A stretch of DNA of 64,000 nucleotides. Origin: Allobaculum sp. Allo2 (GTDB lineage Bacteria > Bacillota_I > Bacilli_A > Erysipelotrichales > Erysipelotrichaceae). Position numbers and translations under genes: made by a program. The stretch spans positions 558,001-622,000 of the forward strand of contig NZ_CP078088.1 of NCBI RefSeq assembly GCF_022701175.1, written 5' to 3'. The notes below the pieces were generated by a model. The model did no database searches. It saw only the letters and a list, made by a program, of their open reading frames with translations, and had not been told where the DNA came from. This document shows positions 1 to 10,158 of this stretch, in pieces; position 1 is the stretch's first letter; every line of letters starts with the position of its first letter.

Positions 1-224
1 TCTATGCCTGCTTGCCGCAGCTGGTAATCTGCACAGAAAGTCCGGCGGATGCCGAACAGGTGTATCAGGCGTTAAAAGAACGCAGTCTGATTCGCAAGGA
101 AGATACGCTTCTGTTTACCGAAGACATTCTCCATCTGAAAAATTCGCTGATTTCCCTGTACGAATTCAAAGAAGACGGCAGCCGTCAATGGTATCGTCTG
201 CCGGGCATGAAACTCTACAAATAA
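1..224 (+). CDS. C-terminal fragment of an unrecognised protein
   Basis: The frame is open from the window edge and ends at the TAA at 222-224, giving about 73 residues. The 5' part lies outside the window. The visible segment is hydrophilic with mixed charge, no membrane segment and no motif I can assign. It ends in a basic, aromatic tail (RLPGMKLYK). A TTG at 12 could serve as an internal start, but with the frame open upstream a truncated larger gene is more likely. A strong terminator follows at 357-394. Function unknown. Confidence 0.5.
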   Translation, partial: YACLPQLVICTESPADAEQVYQALKERSLIRKEDTLLFTEDILHLKNSLISLYEFKEDGSRQWYRLPGMKLYK

Positions 225-249
225 AGCCCGATCAAAACCGAAAAGAAAA

Positions 250-270
250 GGACAGAATGTTCTTCTGTCC
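250..270 (-). terminator. Short perfect hairpin, possible minus-strand terminator
   Basis: GGACAGAA and TTCTGTCC form an 8-bp perfect stem with a 5-nt loop. On the minus strand it is followed by a T-rich tract (the plus strand has AAAAGAAAA just before the stem); on the plus strand no T run follows. It may back up the terminator at 634-664. Confidence 0.35.
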
Positions 271-356
271 CATAAAAATCGAGGAATAGAAAGCCGGCTT
301 AAACGCCCGGCAATCGATCTCGTCTGGTTTTTCCTTTCCGATTTCTGTTTCATTCG

Positions 357-394
357 CGCGCTCATCCATAAGATAGTGGACGAGCGCGTTTTTT
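357..394 (+). terminator. Rho-independent terminator
   Basis: Arms 357-368 and 377-388 pair over 12 positions with one mismatch around an 8-nt loop. They are followed directly by six T at 389-394. It terminates the gene ending at 224. Confidence 0.8.
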
Positions 395-633
395 CTTCTG
401 TATCGCTTCTGTATCGTTTAATACAATCTCGCTGGGAAAACCCTCCTGCCCTCAGACGCAAAGAAAGGATCAGGGTTCAGCTTCTGTGCGCAGATGTTTC
501 GCCGGTTCTGGAAAAATGGTATTTCAATACAATAATTCCGTGGAAAAATTGTACCAGAATACAATTTTTCCAGAATCATGCATTTTTTGCACAACAGGGT
601 TCGAAATGGGGAATCTGCTATTCGAAAACAGAG
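395..633. other. Intergenic stretch with an AT-rich inverted-repeat cluster
   Basis: No gene is supported here. TGGAAAAATTGTA (541-553) is a perfect 13-bp inverted partner of 560-572, with a 6-nt loop. A near-copy of the same motif at 506-522 could instead pair with 559-575 at 16 of 17 positions. The stretch lies downstream of the genes on both sides, so a promoter-operator role is not obvious. Confidence 0.4.
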
Positions 634-664
634 AAAAGCGGCAGAACACAGAGTGCTCTGCCGC
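634..664 (-). terminator. Terminator of the sugar ABC ATPase gene
   Basis: Arms 638-649 and 653-664 pair with a single A-C mismatch and a 3-nt loop. On the minus strand the hairpin is followed by TTTT (plus-strand AAAA at 634-637). It lies about 65 bp past the stop of the ATPase gene that begins at 1888. Confidence 0.75.
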
Positions 665-727
665 AGGAATAACGATGGAAAGGAATGACCCGAAAGCTTC
701 GGGACTGTCCATTTGGCGAAAACGCGA

Positions 728-1888
728 TTAAGCGCTGCGCTCTTCGATTACGATGCCGGTATCCGGGTCAACTTCAACCAGGATATTGCGTCCAGTGTCC
801 TTGTCGAAGAGGTGGATCCGGTCGGTGTTTACAGCGAGTTCAACGACATCGCCGGCTTTGGTCTTGGAAGAAGGATCCACTGCCGCGATGATCTGGGTTC
901 CGTTGCAGTCTACGTAGAGGTTGCTGTCAGCGCCGAGCATTTCATAGACTTCCACTTTGCCTTTCGCCTTGGCTTCCGGGTGGCTTGCTACTTCTTCCGG
1001 ATCGTCGGAAAGATCTTCCGGACGGATACCGAGGGTAACGGTGTCGCCGTCCTTGTAGCCTTTTTCGCGAACGCGGGCTGCGAATTTTTCTGGAATCAGG
1101 ATATTGTCGTCGCCGATCGTGAGGTACGTCTTGCCGTCTTTTTCATTGATGACAACGTCCATGAAGTTCATCTGCGGAGAACCGATGAAGCCGGCAACGA
1201 ACTTGTTGATCGGATAGTCGTACAGGTGGGCCGGGGTATCGATCTGCTGCACTTCACCGTCGCTCATGACAACGATACGATCGCCCAGGGTCATGGCTTC
1301 GGTCTGGTCGTGGGTTACGTAAATAATGGTAGCGCCCAGTTTTTCATGCAGTTTGGAAATTTCTACACGCATCTGGCCGCGCAGCTTGGCATCCAGGTTG
1401 GACAGCGGTTCATCCATCAGCAGAACCTTTGGATGACGGACAATGGCACGTCCCATGGCAACACGCTGTCTCTGACCGCCGGAAAGCGCTTTTGGCTTAC
1501 GGTCGAGCAGGCTGTCCAGACCGAGCGTACGGCTGGTCTGTGCGACACGCTTGTCGATTTCTTCTTTTGGCAGTTTGGCAATCTTCAGCGGGAATTCCAT
1601 GTTTTCGCGAACCGTTAAGAACGGATACAGGGCGTAGGACTGGAAAACCATCGCGATCTTGCGGTCTTTTGGATCGAGATCGTTTACGCGGTTGCCGTCG
1701 ATGATCAGATCGCCGCCGGAAATTTCTTCCAGACCGGCAATCATGCGCAGCGTGGTGGATTTTCCGCAGCCCGAAGGACCTACGAAAATAACAAACTCGC
1801 CGTCTTTAACATCCAGGTTGAAGTCCTTAACGGCTTCAAAACCGTTTGGATACACTTTCTTAATATGTTTGAGATTGAGCTCTGACAT
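728..1888 (-). CDS. msmK: Sugar ABC transporter ATP-binding protein, MsmK/UgpC family
   Basis: This 386-residue protein is intact. The N-terminal nucleotide-binding domain has Walker A GPSGCGKST (37-45), the Q-loop glutamine near 83, signature LSGGQ (135-139) and Walker B VLLMDEP (about 155-161). The C-terminal third matches the OB-fold regulatory domain of the MalK/MsmK class. Such ATPases energise carbohydrate importers and often serve several permeases; no cognate permease or binding protein is nearby, so a shared multitask ATPase is plausible. The start at 1888 follows an AAAGGAG ribosome binding site. A consensus-like promoter lies at 1963-1991. It is divergent from galT, and the shared upstream region holds LacI-type palindromes. 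The symbol is by family resemblance. Confidence 0.9.
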   Translation of the reverse strand: MSELNLKHIKKVYPNGFEAVKDFNLDVKDGEFVIFVGPSGCGKSTTLRMIAGLEEISGGDLIIDGNRVNDLDPKDRKIAMVFQSYALYPFLTVRENMEFPLKIAKLPKEEIDKRVAQTSRTLGLDSLLDRKPKALSGGQRQRVAMGRAIVRHPKVLLMDEPLSNLDAKLRGQMRVEISKLHEKLGATIIYVTHDQTEAMTLGDRIVVMSDGEVQQIDTPAHLYDYPINKFVAGFIGSPQMNFMDVVINEKDGKTYLTIGDDNILIPEKFAARVREKGYKDGDTVTLGIRPEDLSDDPEEVASHPEAKAKGKVEVYEMLGADSNLYVDCNGTQIIAAVDPSSKTKAGDVVELAVNTDRIHLFDKDTGRNILVEVDPDTGIVIEERSA

Positions 1889-1962
1889 AGCTTCTCCTTT
1901 ATATACGGCTGGGAAAGTATCGCCGGCCTCACGCCCGCAAAATGCTTTCTAAGAAATCTCAA

Positions 1963-1991
1963 AATATAAATGGGGATCTCATCTGGGTCAA
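1963..1991 (-). promoter_or_regulatory. Promoter of the sugar ABC ATPase gene
   Basis: Read on the minus strand, TTGACC (1991-1986) and TATATT (1968-1963) are separated by 17 bp. This is a close sigma-70/SigA match about 75 bp upstream of the start codon at 1888. Confidence 0.65.
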
Positions 1992-2061
1992 GGCAGATAC
2001 CCATCCAGCTCTGACATTTTCAGAATAGGGGCTCAAAAGACGATGAACAAATCAGATGACT

Positions 2062-2073
2062 TGAAACGTTTCA
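2062..2073. promoter_or_regulatory. LacI-type operator candidate 1
   Basis: TGAAACGTTTCA is a perfect 12-bp palindrome centred on CG, the usual geometry of LacI/GalR-family operators. It lies about 70 bp upstream of the ATPase promoter, between divergent sugar genes. Confidence 0.45.
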
Positions 2074-2138
2074 TTCCCTTCACGGCCAAGTTCAGCCGGA
2101 AAGGTCTTGAAAGTTCAGCTGGAGAAGATAGAAAATAT

Positions 2139-2157
2139 ATTTGTAAACTTTGCAAAT
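2139..2157. promoter_or_regulatory. LacI-type operator candidate 2
   Basis: ATTTGTAAACTTTGCAAAT is a near-palindrome with one mismatched pair around a single central base. It contains a TGTAAAC half-site typical of LacI-family operators. It lies about 90 bp upstream of galT. Confidence 0.4.
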
Positions 2158-2167
2158 CATATTGCAA

Positions 2168-2194
2168 TTGCAACAGGATTTAGTAAATTATGAT
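2168..2194 (+). promoter_or_regulatory. Possible galT promoter
   Basis: TATGAT at 2189-2194 is a good -10 element. TTGCAA at 2168-2173 could be the -35, but the spacing is only 15 bp. TTGCAATTGCAA at 2162-2173 is itself a perfect palindrome. Tentative. Confidence 0.35.
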
Positions 2195-2201
2195 TAAGTT
2201 T

Positions 2202-2215
2202 AGTAAAACTTTACT
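2202..2215. promoter_or_regulatory. LacI/GalR-type operator candidate 3, just downstream of the galT -10
   Basis: AGTAAAACTTTACT is a perfect inverted repeat of 6-bp arms with a 2-bp centre. It resembles GalR-class operators (GTAAA-NN-TTTAC). It sits 8 bp after the putative -10 and 33 bp before the galT start, where a bound repressor would block transcription. Confidence 0.5.
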
Positions 2216-2247
2216 GGCCATCCAAGAGGCCATAGAAAGAGGAAAAA

Positions 2248-3743
2248 ATGGCTGATCAATCCATTCTGAAGCTCGTGGAATACGGCGTTCAGACCGGTCT
2301 GCTCCCGGAAAGCGAGCGGACGTATGCTGCCAACCTGCTTCTCGACCTGATGCACCAGGATGCATTGGATCAAACGGCTTACACCCCCGACGGATCCGAA
2401 ATTTCTCTGCCGGAAGTCCTGAATAATCTACTGGACACTGCTGCAGAGCGTTCCATCATCGAAGACTCGATTACTTATCGGGATCTGTTCGATGCCAAAC
2501 TGATGAACGCTCTTCTGCCGCGCCCTGCCCAGATTCAGGAAACGTTCGAAAAACTGTATGAAGAAAGCCCGAAAGCTGCAACGGACTACTTCTACAAACT
2601 TTCTCAGGATTCCAACTATATTCGCCGCGATCGTATTGCCCGCGACGAGCGCTGGAGTGCCGATTCGCCGTATGGAGAAATCGAACTTTCGATCAACCTC
2701 TCCAAACCGGAAAAAGATCCGAAAGCGATCGCTGCTGCTAAATCCGCTCCGCAGTCGGCGTATCCAAAATGCCAGCTGTGCATGGAAAACGAAGGCTACG
2801 CCGGTCGTGTCAATCATCCAGGCCGTACAAACCACCGCATCATTCCTATCACCGTCAACAATTCCCGCTGGGGCTTCCAGTACTCCCCTTACGTGTACTA
2901 CAACGAACACTGCATCGTCTTTAACGGCGAACATACGCCAATGGCGATCAACCACGACACGTTCGTAAAACTGTTCGACTTCATCGATCTGTTCCCCCAT
3001 TACTTCCTGGGCAGCAACGCCGACCTGCCGATCGTAGGCGGAAGCATCCTGTCCCACGACCACTTCCAGGGCGGAAACCACGAATTCCCAATGGCAAAAG
3101 CCGAAATCGAAGAAGAAGTGACGATTCCAGGATTTGAAGATCTCAAAGCCGGCATCGTGAAATGGCCAATGGCGGTTATCCGTCTGCGCGGAACTGACCG
3201 CACGCGCGTTATCACCGCAGCCGATCACATTCTCGATACCTGGAGAGGCTACTCCGATGAATCTGCCGGAATCCTGGCGAACGCCAACGGCGAACCGCAC
3301 AACACCATTACGCCGATTGCCCGCAAACGTGACGGCGAATACGAACTCGACCTCGTTCTGCGCTGCAACATCACCAGCGAAGAACATCCGATGGGTGTCT
3401 TCCATCCGCATGCCCAGTGGCATCACATTAAAAGGAAAACATCGGTCTGATCGAAGTTATGGGTCTGGCTGTCCTGCCGGCTCGTCTGAAAAAGGAAATG
3501 TCCGATCTGAAGAAAGCCATGCTCAACGGCGAAGATCTGCGTGCCGATCCGGAACTCGAAAAGCACGCCGACTGGGCCGAAGAAATCATGAAGAAATACG
3601 ATACGATCAATGCAGAAAATATCGATCAGATCATTCATGACGAAATCGGCATCGTCTTCACGCACGTTCTTGAAGACGCCGGCGTCTACAAAACCGATGC
3701 CGAAGGCCGCAAGGCGTTCCGCCGCTTCATCGACGCGCTTTAA
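2248..3743 (+). CDS. galT: UTP/UDP-glucose-hexose-1-phosphate uridylyltransferase, class II GalT
   Basis: GalT exchanges UMP between UDP-glucose and galactose 1-phosphate in the Leloir pathway. The frame-repaired product is 498 residues, normal for the Firmicutes class II family. The HPGRTNHR segment and the HDHFQGG motif (the HxH-type nucleotidyl-transfer region) are clear. The start follows an AGAGG site. The frame breaks at 3430-3433, where a run of four A should be five; the downstream frame continues the family sequence (GLIEVMGLAVLPARL) to the stop at 3743. galE follows 206 bp later. No galK is in the window. Probably controlled from the operator-like sites upstream. Confidence 0.93.
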
Positions 3744-3943
3744 TACAAAATCATTCTCAATTCTTCCCGGTTTGCAGGCGCATTATTCTGGAAAGAAAAG
3801 ACAGAATCATCTGAAATAAAAGCGGCTTAAATCTCTAGCACTCAAAGACGTTTTCCCGCCGGCATCCGCCGGTGCGGATAAACCGCAATGGATGTCCTGC
3901 TTTATATACAGCGGGATCCCAGTGAGGATCAGAAAGAAGGTAA

Positions 3944-4974
<1,031 letters not shown>

Positions 4975-5039
4975 GCCGATAATCCCCGCGTTCTAAATGA
5001 AAAATCGCCCATAAGGCTACGCGAAGAAAAATCCAGAAC

Positions 5040-5149
5040 GGCTGGATCGCCAGCCAGTACTCAATAAAATTAAAGCAGCAGGCAAATTTCCTGTAAGACC
5101 AGGTCTGAACAGACCGGTCAGACAAAGGAGAAGAAGCCTGCTGCTTTTT
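5040..5149 (+). terminator. Structured terminator downstream of galE
   Basis: AAAGCAGCAGGC (5072-5083) pairs perfectly with 5136-5147 and runs into five T (5145-5149). The 52-nt loop carries its own hairpin, GGTCTG-AA-CAGACC (5102-5115). A separate GGCTGG-ATCG-CCAGCC hairpin precedes at 5040-5055. This probably terminates galTE transcription; the elaborate loop could also be a small structured RNA. Confidence 0.6.
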
Positions 5150-5793
5150 AATGTCTTGAGTTAGTAAGCAGAAAGGAAAGCGGGAAAAGGAGCGGAATCT
5201 GCATAGGCAAATCCATAAAGATGCGTGCGGCCTTCACGCAAGACGAGTCACCGGTTTTGGGCAAGGACAGTCACATTTCAGCATTTTTCTAAAAACGTGA
5301 GAATACGGTTCGAAAAATCGAAAAACACGTGAGAATACCGAGCGTAAAACTCAAAAAACGTAAAAAGGTGTCGATCTGTTTGCTGGAAATACTAGGGTGA
5401 AGGCTGGCATGCGGTTATCAGATTTTCCTGTGAGGACGAAGACCGAGGATTCCTTTTGTCAGAAAATGGCCTTGAATAAGGGTGCCGGAAAATCGTGCGG
5501 AGTCCAGTTTTGCTAGAACAGCAAAGTTGAATTTGACTAGATTCATCTGAAAAAGTGCAGAAACAGCCTCAAACGGCTGTTAAATTTAAAAACGAACCGA
5601 AAGAAATTGTGCACATAACTTGAATACGGGGCCAAAACAGCCCTTGTATAGCTTTCAATCTGTTAAATTATTCGTGTAACTCCTAAATCCAGTTGACCCG
5701 AACGGGCTGGCAGCTTTTGCAAAGTATGAACTGCTGACCATTTTTCCGAATGAGAGGTCTTTTGCGCGATTTGGGAAAGCAGAAAGGAACGCT
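5150..5793. other. Intergenic stretch without a supported gene
   Basis: No reading frame here is convincing. CGTGAGAATAC occurs twice in direct orientation (5296-5306 and 5328-5338, period 32). A small ACAGCC/GGCTGT hairpin lies near 5563-5580. The promoter of the downstream dehydrogenase gene must lie in the last 200 bp, but I see no clear consensus. Confidence 0.4.
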
Positions 5794-7038
5794 ATGACAT
5801 CAAAGCTGAAAATTGCAGTTGCGGGTACAGGATATGTCGGTCTTTCGCTTGCTGTGCTTCTGAGTCAGAAGCATCAGGTAACAGCTGTTGATATTATTCC
5901 GGAGAAAGTGGAAATGATTCAAAACGGATTTCTCCGATCCAGGATTATGAAATCGAATCATTCCTCGCGACGAAAGATCTTGACCTGACAGCAACTACAG
6001 ATTCTGCATCGGCGTATCAGAATGCAGATCTCGTTCTGGTGGCTACGCCGACCAATTATGATTCCGAACGGAATTATTTTGATACGTCAGCCGTTGAATC
6101 CGTTATTGAAGAAATTCGAACGGTAAATCCAGAAGCGTTTATCGTAATCAAGTCGACGATCCCTGTGGGATTTACCAAGTCGATCAATGAAAAATATAAA
6201 ACGGATCATATTCTGTTCAGCCCGGAATTTTTACGGGAAGGACATGCGCTTTACGATAATCTGTTTCCAAGCCGGATTATTGTCGGAGCAGATTTAGAAG
6301 ATCCGATTCAAGTCGAAGCCGCCCATCGGTTTGGCGACCTTCTTAAGGATGCGTCCCAGAAAAAGGATGTTCAGGTCCTGTACATGGGATCAACGGAAGC
6401 AGAGGCGGTAAAGCTTTTTGCCAATACCTACCTGGCTCTTCGCGTATCGTTCTTCAATGAACTGGATACGTATGCGGAGATGAAAGGTCTGTCGACCCGA
6501 GACATTATCGATGGAGTCTGTCTGGATCCGAGAATCGGCTCCCAGTACAACAACCCGTCTTTCGGCTATGGCGGCTATTGTCTGCCGAAAGATACCAAAC
6601 AGCTGCTCGCAAATTATGAACACGTACCACAGAACATGATTGGAGCGATTGTAGAAGCCAATCGAACTAGAAAAGACTTTGTAGCCGATCGTGTGCTGAA
6701 AATGGCAGGCTATGAGGAAGATACAGTCGATCGCTATTCGAAAAGAAAAACACCCGGTTACAATCGGTGTTTATCGTCTGACGATGAAAGCGCACAGTGA
6801 TAATTTCCGTCACAGTTCGATTCAGGGAGTTATGAAGCGTCTTCGTGCTAAGGGTGCGAACATTGTGATTTATGAACCGGCTCTTGAAGACGGAGCGACC
6901 TTCTTTGGCTCTCTCGTAGTGAATGATCTGGATGAGTTTAAACGAATCAGCAATGTGATCATCGCAAATCGAAACGGCAAAGAACTGTCCGATGTGCAGG
7001 ATAAAATCTACACCCGCGATATTTTCCATAAAGACTGA
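5794..7038 (+). CDS. ugd: UDP-glucose 6-dehydrogenase
   Basis: The enzyme makes UDP-glucuronate from UDP-glucose by two NAD-dependent oxidations and opens the glycan cluster. The N-terminus has the Rossmann motif GTGYVGLS. The catalytic cysteine lies in [14 protein letters not shown]. The C-terminal UDP-binding domain has the family segment [15 protein letters not shown]. Repaired length is about 415 residues. Two frame breaks are seen: 5929-5931 (three T, expected four) and 6746-6750 (five A, expected seven, a two-base loss). The start follows AGAAAGGA. With galE upstream it links galactose/glucose metabolism to uronic-acid-containing surface polysaccharide. Confidence 0.93.
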
Positions 7039-7140
7039 TGGTACGGACACAGTATGGTTTTGTCTGGCTGTGTCAGGCTCTTGAAAAACAGAAGCCAAAT
7101 TACAGAACGAATTGCAGCGTTTCCATAATGGCGTTAAAAA

Positions 7141-7209
7141 GGTGAAGTGTCTTAACACCAGGACTTTCCCGCTATGGGAAGAAGCTGGTGAAAACGCTTC
7201 ACCCTTTTT
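7141..7209 (+). terminator. Terminator after UDP-glucose dehydrogenase
   Basis: GGTGAAG (7141-7147) pairs with CTTCACC (7197-7203). A nested hairpin (CACCAG/CTGGTG with inner TTCCC/GGGAA) fills the loop, and five T follow at 7205-7209. The genes downstream therefore need their own promoter in 7210-7427, where I see no strong consensus. Confidence 0.65.
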
Positions 7210-7427
7210 CTTTCCTGCTTAATGTACAGTCATTTTTGAAAAAGTCTGTACTTATATCGGCAAAATAAGAGGTAAATGGCATAAAAATAATTTTTATTAG
7301 ATTATTCAAGCAATTCCCGTCAGAGGGAAATCTACCCAGTCTAGTTGCTTTTCGTGTAGTATATTATCGGTTTTGGCAAGCATGCTAAAAAGACAAACCT
7401 GTTACAAATCTATATAGGAGCTTAGGT

Positions 7428-9154
7428 ATGAAGAAATTTTGGGAATTTTGGCTCAGACATCCATACTGGACAGCTTTCCTGGCCGTGTTTATTCCAAGAC
7501 TGATTTTTACGGTGGGGATAAAGACGATGTCGATTTCCGGAGATGAAATCTTCTCTTTCTGGCCTGCTGCAAAACTGGCTGGATACGACTGGAGCGGCGT
7601 CATGGAAGGCTACCGCTATTACGGATTCGGGTATACGGCTCTGCTTACCCCGTTTTTCTTTTGATCCGTGATCCGGCTGTGCTTTATAAAACATTAGTTG
7701 TTCTGATGGCGCTTTTTCAGAGTCTGACAGCACCCCTTGTCTGCTATTTGATGAAGCGGTTTTTCATGTCACGAACCCTTTGCGAAGAATTATTTCCGGA
7801 ATTGTCTGCTCGTTTTGCGTAGCGCTTCGAGCGGTCTACACGTATCCGGAATTTTTGTACGACTTTCTGATCTGGAGCATTGTCTGGATTTTGCTGATTC
7901 TTACCGAGAAGGCGAGTCTGAAATGGACGATTTTTCTGTGGGTGGTGACCGGGTATGCCATAACCGTGCACAGTCGAGGAATCACCCTGGTTTTTGCGAT
8001 CCTCGCTGCGGCAGTGCTTTATCAGATCTGGTTTAAAAAGCCTTTGCTGGACTGGCGAGTCACAATCGTACTGGCGGTTGCAGCTCTTCTGTTTTACAAG
8101 TTTGGAATTCAGTTCGTTCTCAATTACCTGGGAATGAATCGCCCAGTGGGAAATACGTCTGTAACCGTAAAATCTGGAACACTCTCCCTTTTCCTTGGAG
8201 AGCCTAAATCCTGGATCAGCTGGTTCTATATCATCCTTGGGCAGCTGAATGAAGGCATTATGATGAGTGCCGGGCTGGCTGTTCCGGCTGTCTGGATCCT
8301 CATGAAGATGATTTTTTCGAAAGCGGAAAGAATCAATGAGAACCGACAGATTCTTTGCGTAGCTGTCTTCAGCTTCGCAGCCATCATCATCACGATCGGC
8401 GGTCAGTCCATTACAGAACTTTCAGCGGTTTATGAAGCGATGTTCACGAATGGAAACTGGGACGCTTTTCGCATGGTGACATACCTTCGCTACTATGGGG
8501 CTTATGCGTCTCCGCTCCTGATGGCAGCAATCTGTGCGTTTCAGAACAAAGAGCGTCTTCAGTCCATTCTGGTTCCGTCCATTGTTACTTCACTCCTGCT
8601 GCAGGGGCTGTTTGTGATTCTGGTTGTTCCATATATTAATCACTTTAATGGATCCGTCTGGAGCTATGCCCCATTCTTTGGAACCCGGGGATTTGTAGAC
8701 AACATCAGTACGGCAGCCTATCTGGCAGGCGTATTTGCGATGCTCCTTCTTCAGGGAGTGGATCTTCTCCTTCTTAAAAGAATTTTAAAAATGGATTCTG
8801 CCTTTGGCTGCTCTCGTCATGATTTACGTATATGGATTTAACTGTATCCATCATGAAGGGTATCGTTCCCGGCAAAATGCACAGGCAGTTGAAGAGGGAA
8901 TTGCCTACATAAAGAAAAATGCTGCAGACCGCACGATTTATGTAGCCAATGTGCCGGCAGGTTCCGCTGGCCAGGGCGTGGCATGGCTTTATCAGTTTGC
9001 CCTTCCTGATATTCCAGTTCAGGAGTATACGTCCGTTCCCGAAGAAGATAACGCGGTGGTTATTACGAATACCGATACGGATCAAAACCTCCTCGATCAG
9101 GGCTTTCAGCCGACTGCCCTGAATGATGGCTGGTTCATATATGAAAGGAATTAA
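7428..9154 (+). CDS. Multi-pass membrane glycosyltransferase-like protein (GT-C/GT39-like)
   Basis: The frame-repaired product is about 576 residues with roughly 11 membrane segments and a C-terminal extracytoplasmic tail. The first loop after TM1 has acidic SGDE followed by an aromatic-rich segment, the layout of GT-C enzymes (GT39/ArnT-like) that use polyprenyl-phosphate sugars outside the membrane. Three frame breaks: 7653-7657 (T5, expected T6), 7760-7764 (T5, expected T6) and 8787-8791 (A5, expected A7). The gene begins after TATAGGAG and is followed 2 bp later by a polyprenyl-phosphate glycosyltransferase, the usual partner that makes the donor. Assignment is by topology and context; the substrate is unknown. 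Confidence 0.65.
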
Positions 9155-9156
9155 GC

Positions 9157-10158
9157 ATGAAGCTAATTATTCAGATCCCCTGCTTTAACGAAGCAGAAAC
9201 CCTGGAAGTCGCTCTGAATGATCTTCCAAAGCATATTGATGGAATCGATGAAATTGAGTACCTCATTATCAATGATGGAAGCCACGACAACACGGTTGAA
9301 GTCGCTAAAAAATGGGGCGTAAACTATGTCGTCAATTTTCGAAATAACAAAGGACTGGCCAGAGGATTTATGGCGGGTCTCGATGCCTGCCTGCGCAATG
9401 GAGCAGATATTATCGTCAATACGGATGCCGATAACCAGTACTGCGGAGAAGATATTGAAAAACTGGTACGCCCTATCCTGAATGGGGAAGCCGGCATGGT
9501 CATCGGCGAACGTCCGATTGATGATACAGAACATTTTTCTCCGCTGAAGAAGAAGCTCCAGCATCTTGGAAGCTGGGTGGTACGCAAAGCCAGTCAGACG
9601 GATATCCCCGATGCGCCAAGCGGTTTCCGTGCGTACTCCAGACATACAGCCATGCGAATGAACGTGGTGAATGACTACACCTACACTCTGGAAACCATCG
9701 TGCAGGCCGGTCGAAGAAAAATGGCTGTAACGAGTGTTCCAATCCGAACCAACCCGGAACTGCGCCCAAGCCGTCTTTTCCACAGCATGTTCGGCTATGT
9801 AAAGAAAAGCATGCTTACTATTCTGCGATCCATGATGCAGTACAAGCCGCTGTACTGTTTCACCATTCTCGGATCCATTCTCAGCCTGATTGGCCTGATC
9901 GTGCTGATTCGTTTTCTTGTCTTTTATTTTCAGGGAGCTGGAAACGGTCACATTCAGTCTCTGGTTATCGCATGCATGTTGATTACGATCGGCGTAATTG
10001 GCTTCTTCTGCGGACTGCTTGGAGACACAATTGCCGCAAACCGAAGACTGCTTGAAGAAGTTCAGTTTGAACTCAGACGAATGGACTATGGCTTGAGTGA
10101 AGAAGAAGTGAAGCAAAAAGACGACCCGAACAAGGCTGGAGAATATGGTGGCGAATAA
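9157..10158 (+). CDS. Polyprenyl-phosphate glycosyltransferase, GT2 (DPM1/GtrB-like)
   Basis: This intact 333-residue protein has an N-terminal GT-A fold with the metal/nucleotide-binding DAD at 90-92 and a DAPSGFRAY segment near 151-159. Two C-terminal membrane helices follow (about 232-257 and 268-290). This is the architecture of enzymes that transfer a sugar from a nucleotide donor to undecaprenyl phosphate on the cytoplasmic face. It lies directly downstream of a GT-C-like gene, fitting a donor-maker/user pair for glycan decoration. It is one of the few cluster genes with no frame break. Confidence 0.85.
   Translation: MKLIIQIPCFNEAETLEVALNDLPKHIDGIDEIEYLIINDGSHDNTVEVAKKWGVNYVVNFRNNKGLARGFMAGLDACLRNGADIIVNTDADNQYCGEDIEKLVRPILNGEAGMVIGERPIDDTEHFSPLKKKLQHLGSWVVRKASQTDIPDAPSGFRAYSRHTAMRMNVVNDYTYTLETIVQAGRRKMAVTSVPIRTNPELRPSRLFHSMFGYVKKSMLTILRSMMQYKPLYCFTILGSILSLIGLIVLIRFLVFYFQGAGNGHIQSLVIACMLITIGVIGFFCGLLGDTIAANRRLLEEVQFELRRMDYGLSEEEVKQKDDPNKAGEYGGE

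Noticed and set aside
713..1618. Plus-strand frame antisense to the sugar ABC ATPase
   Set aside because: Shadow of a perfectly conserved ATPase; no start signal.
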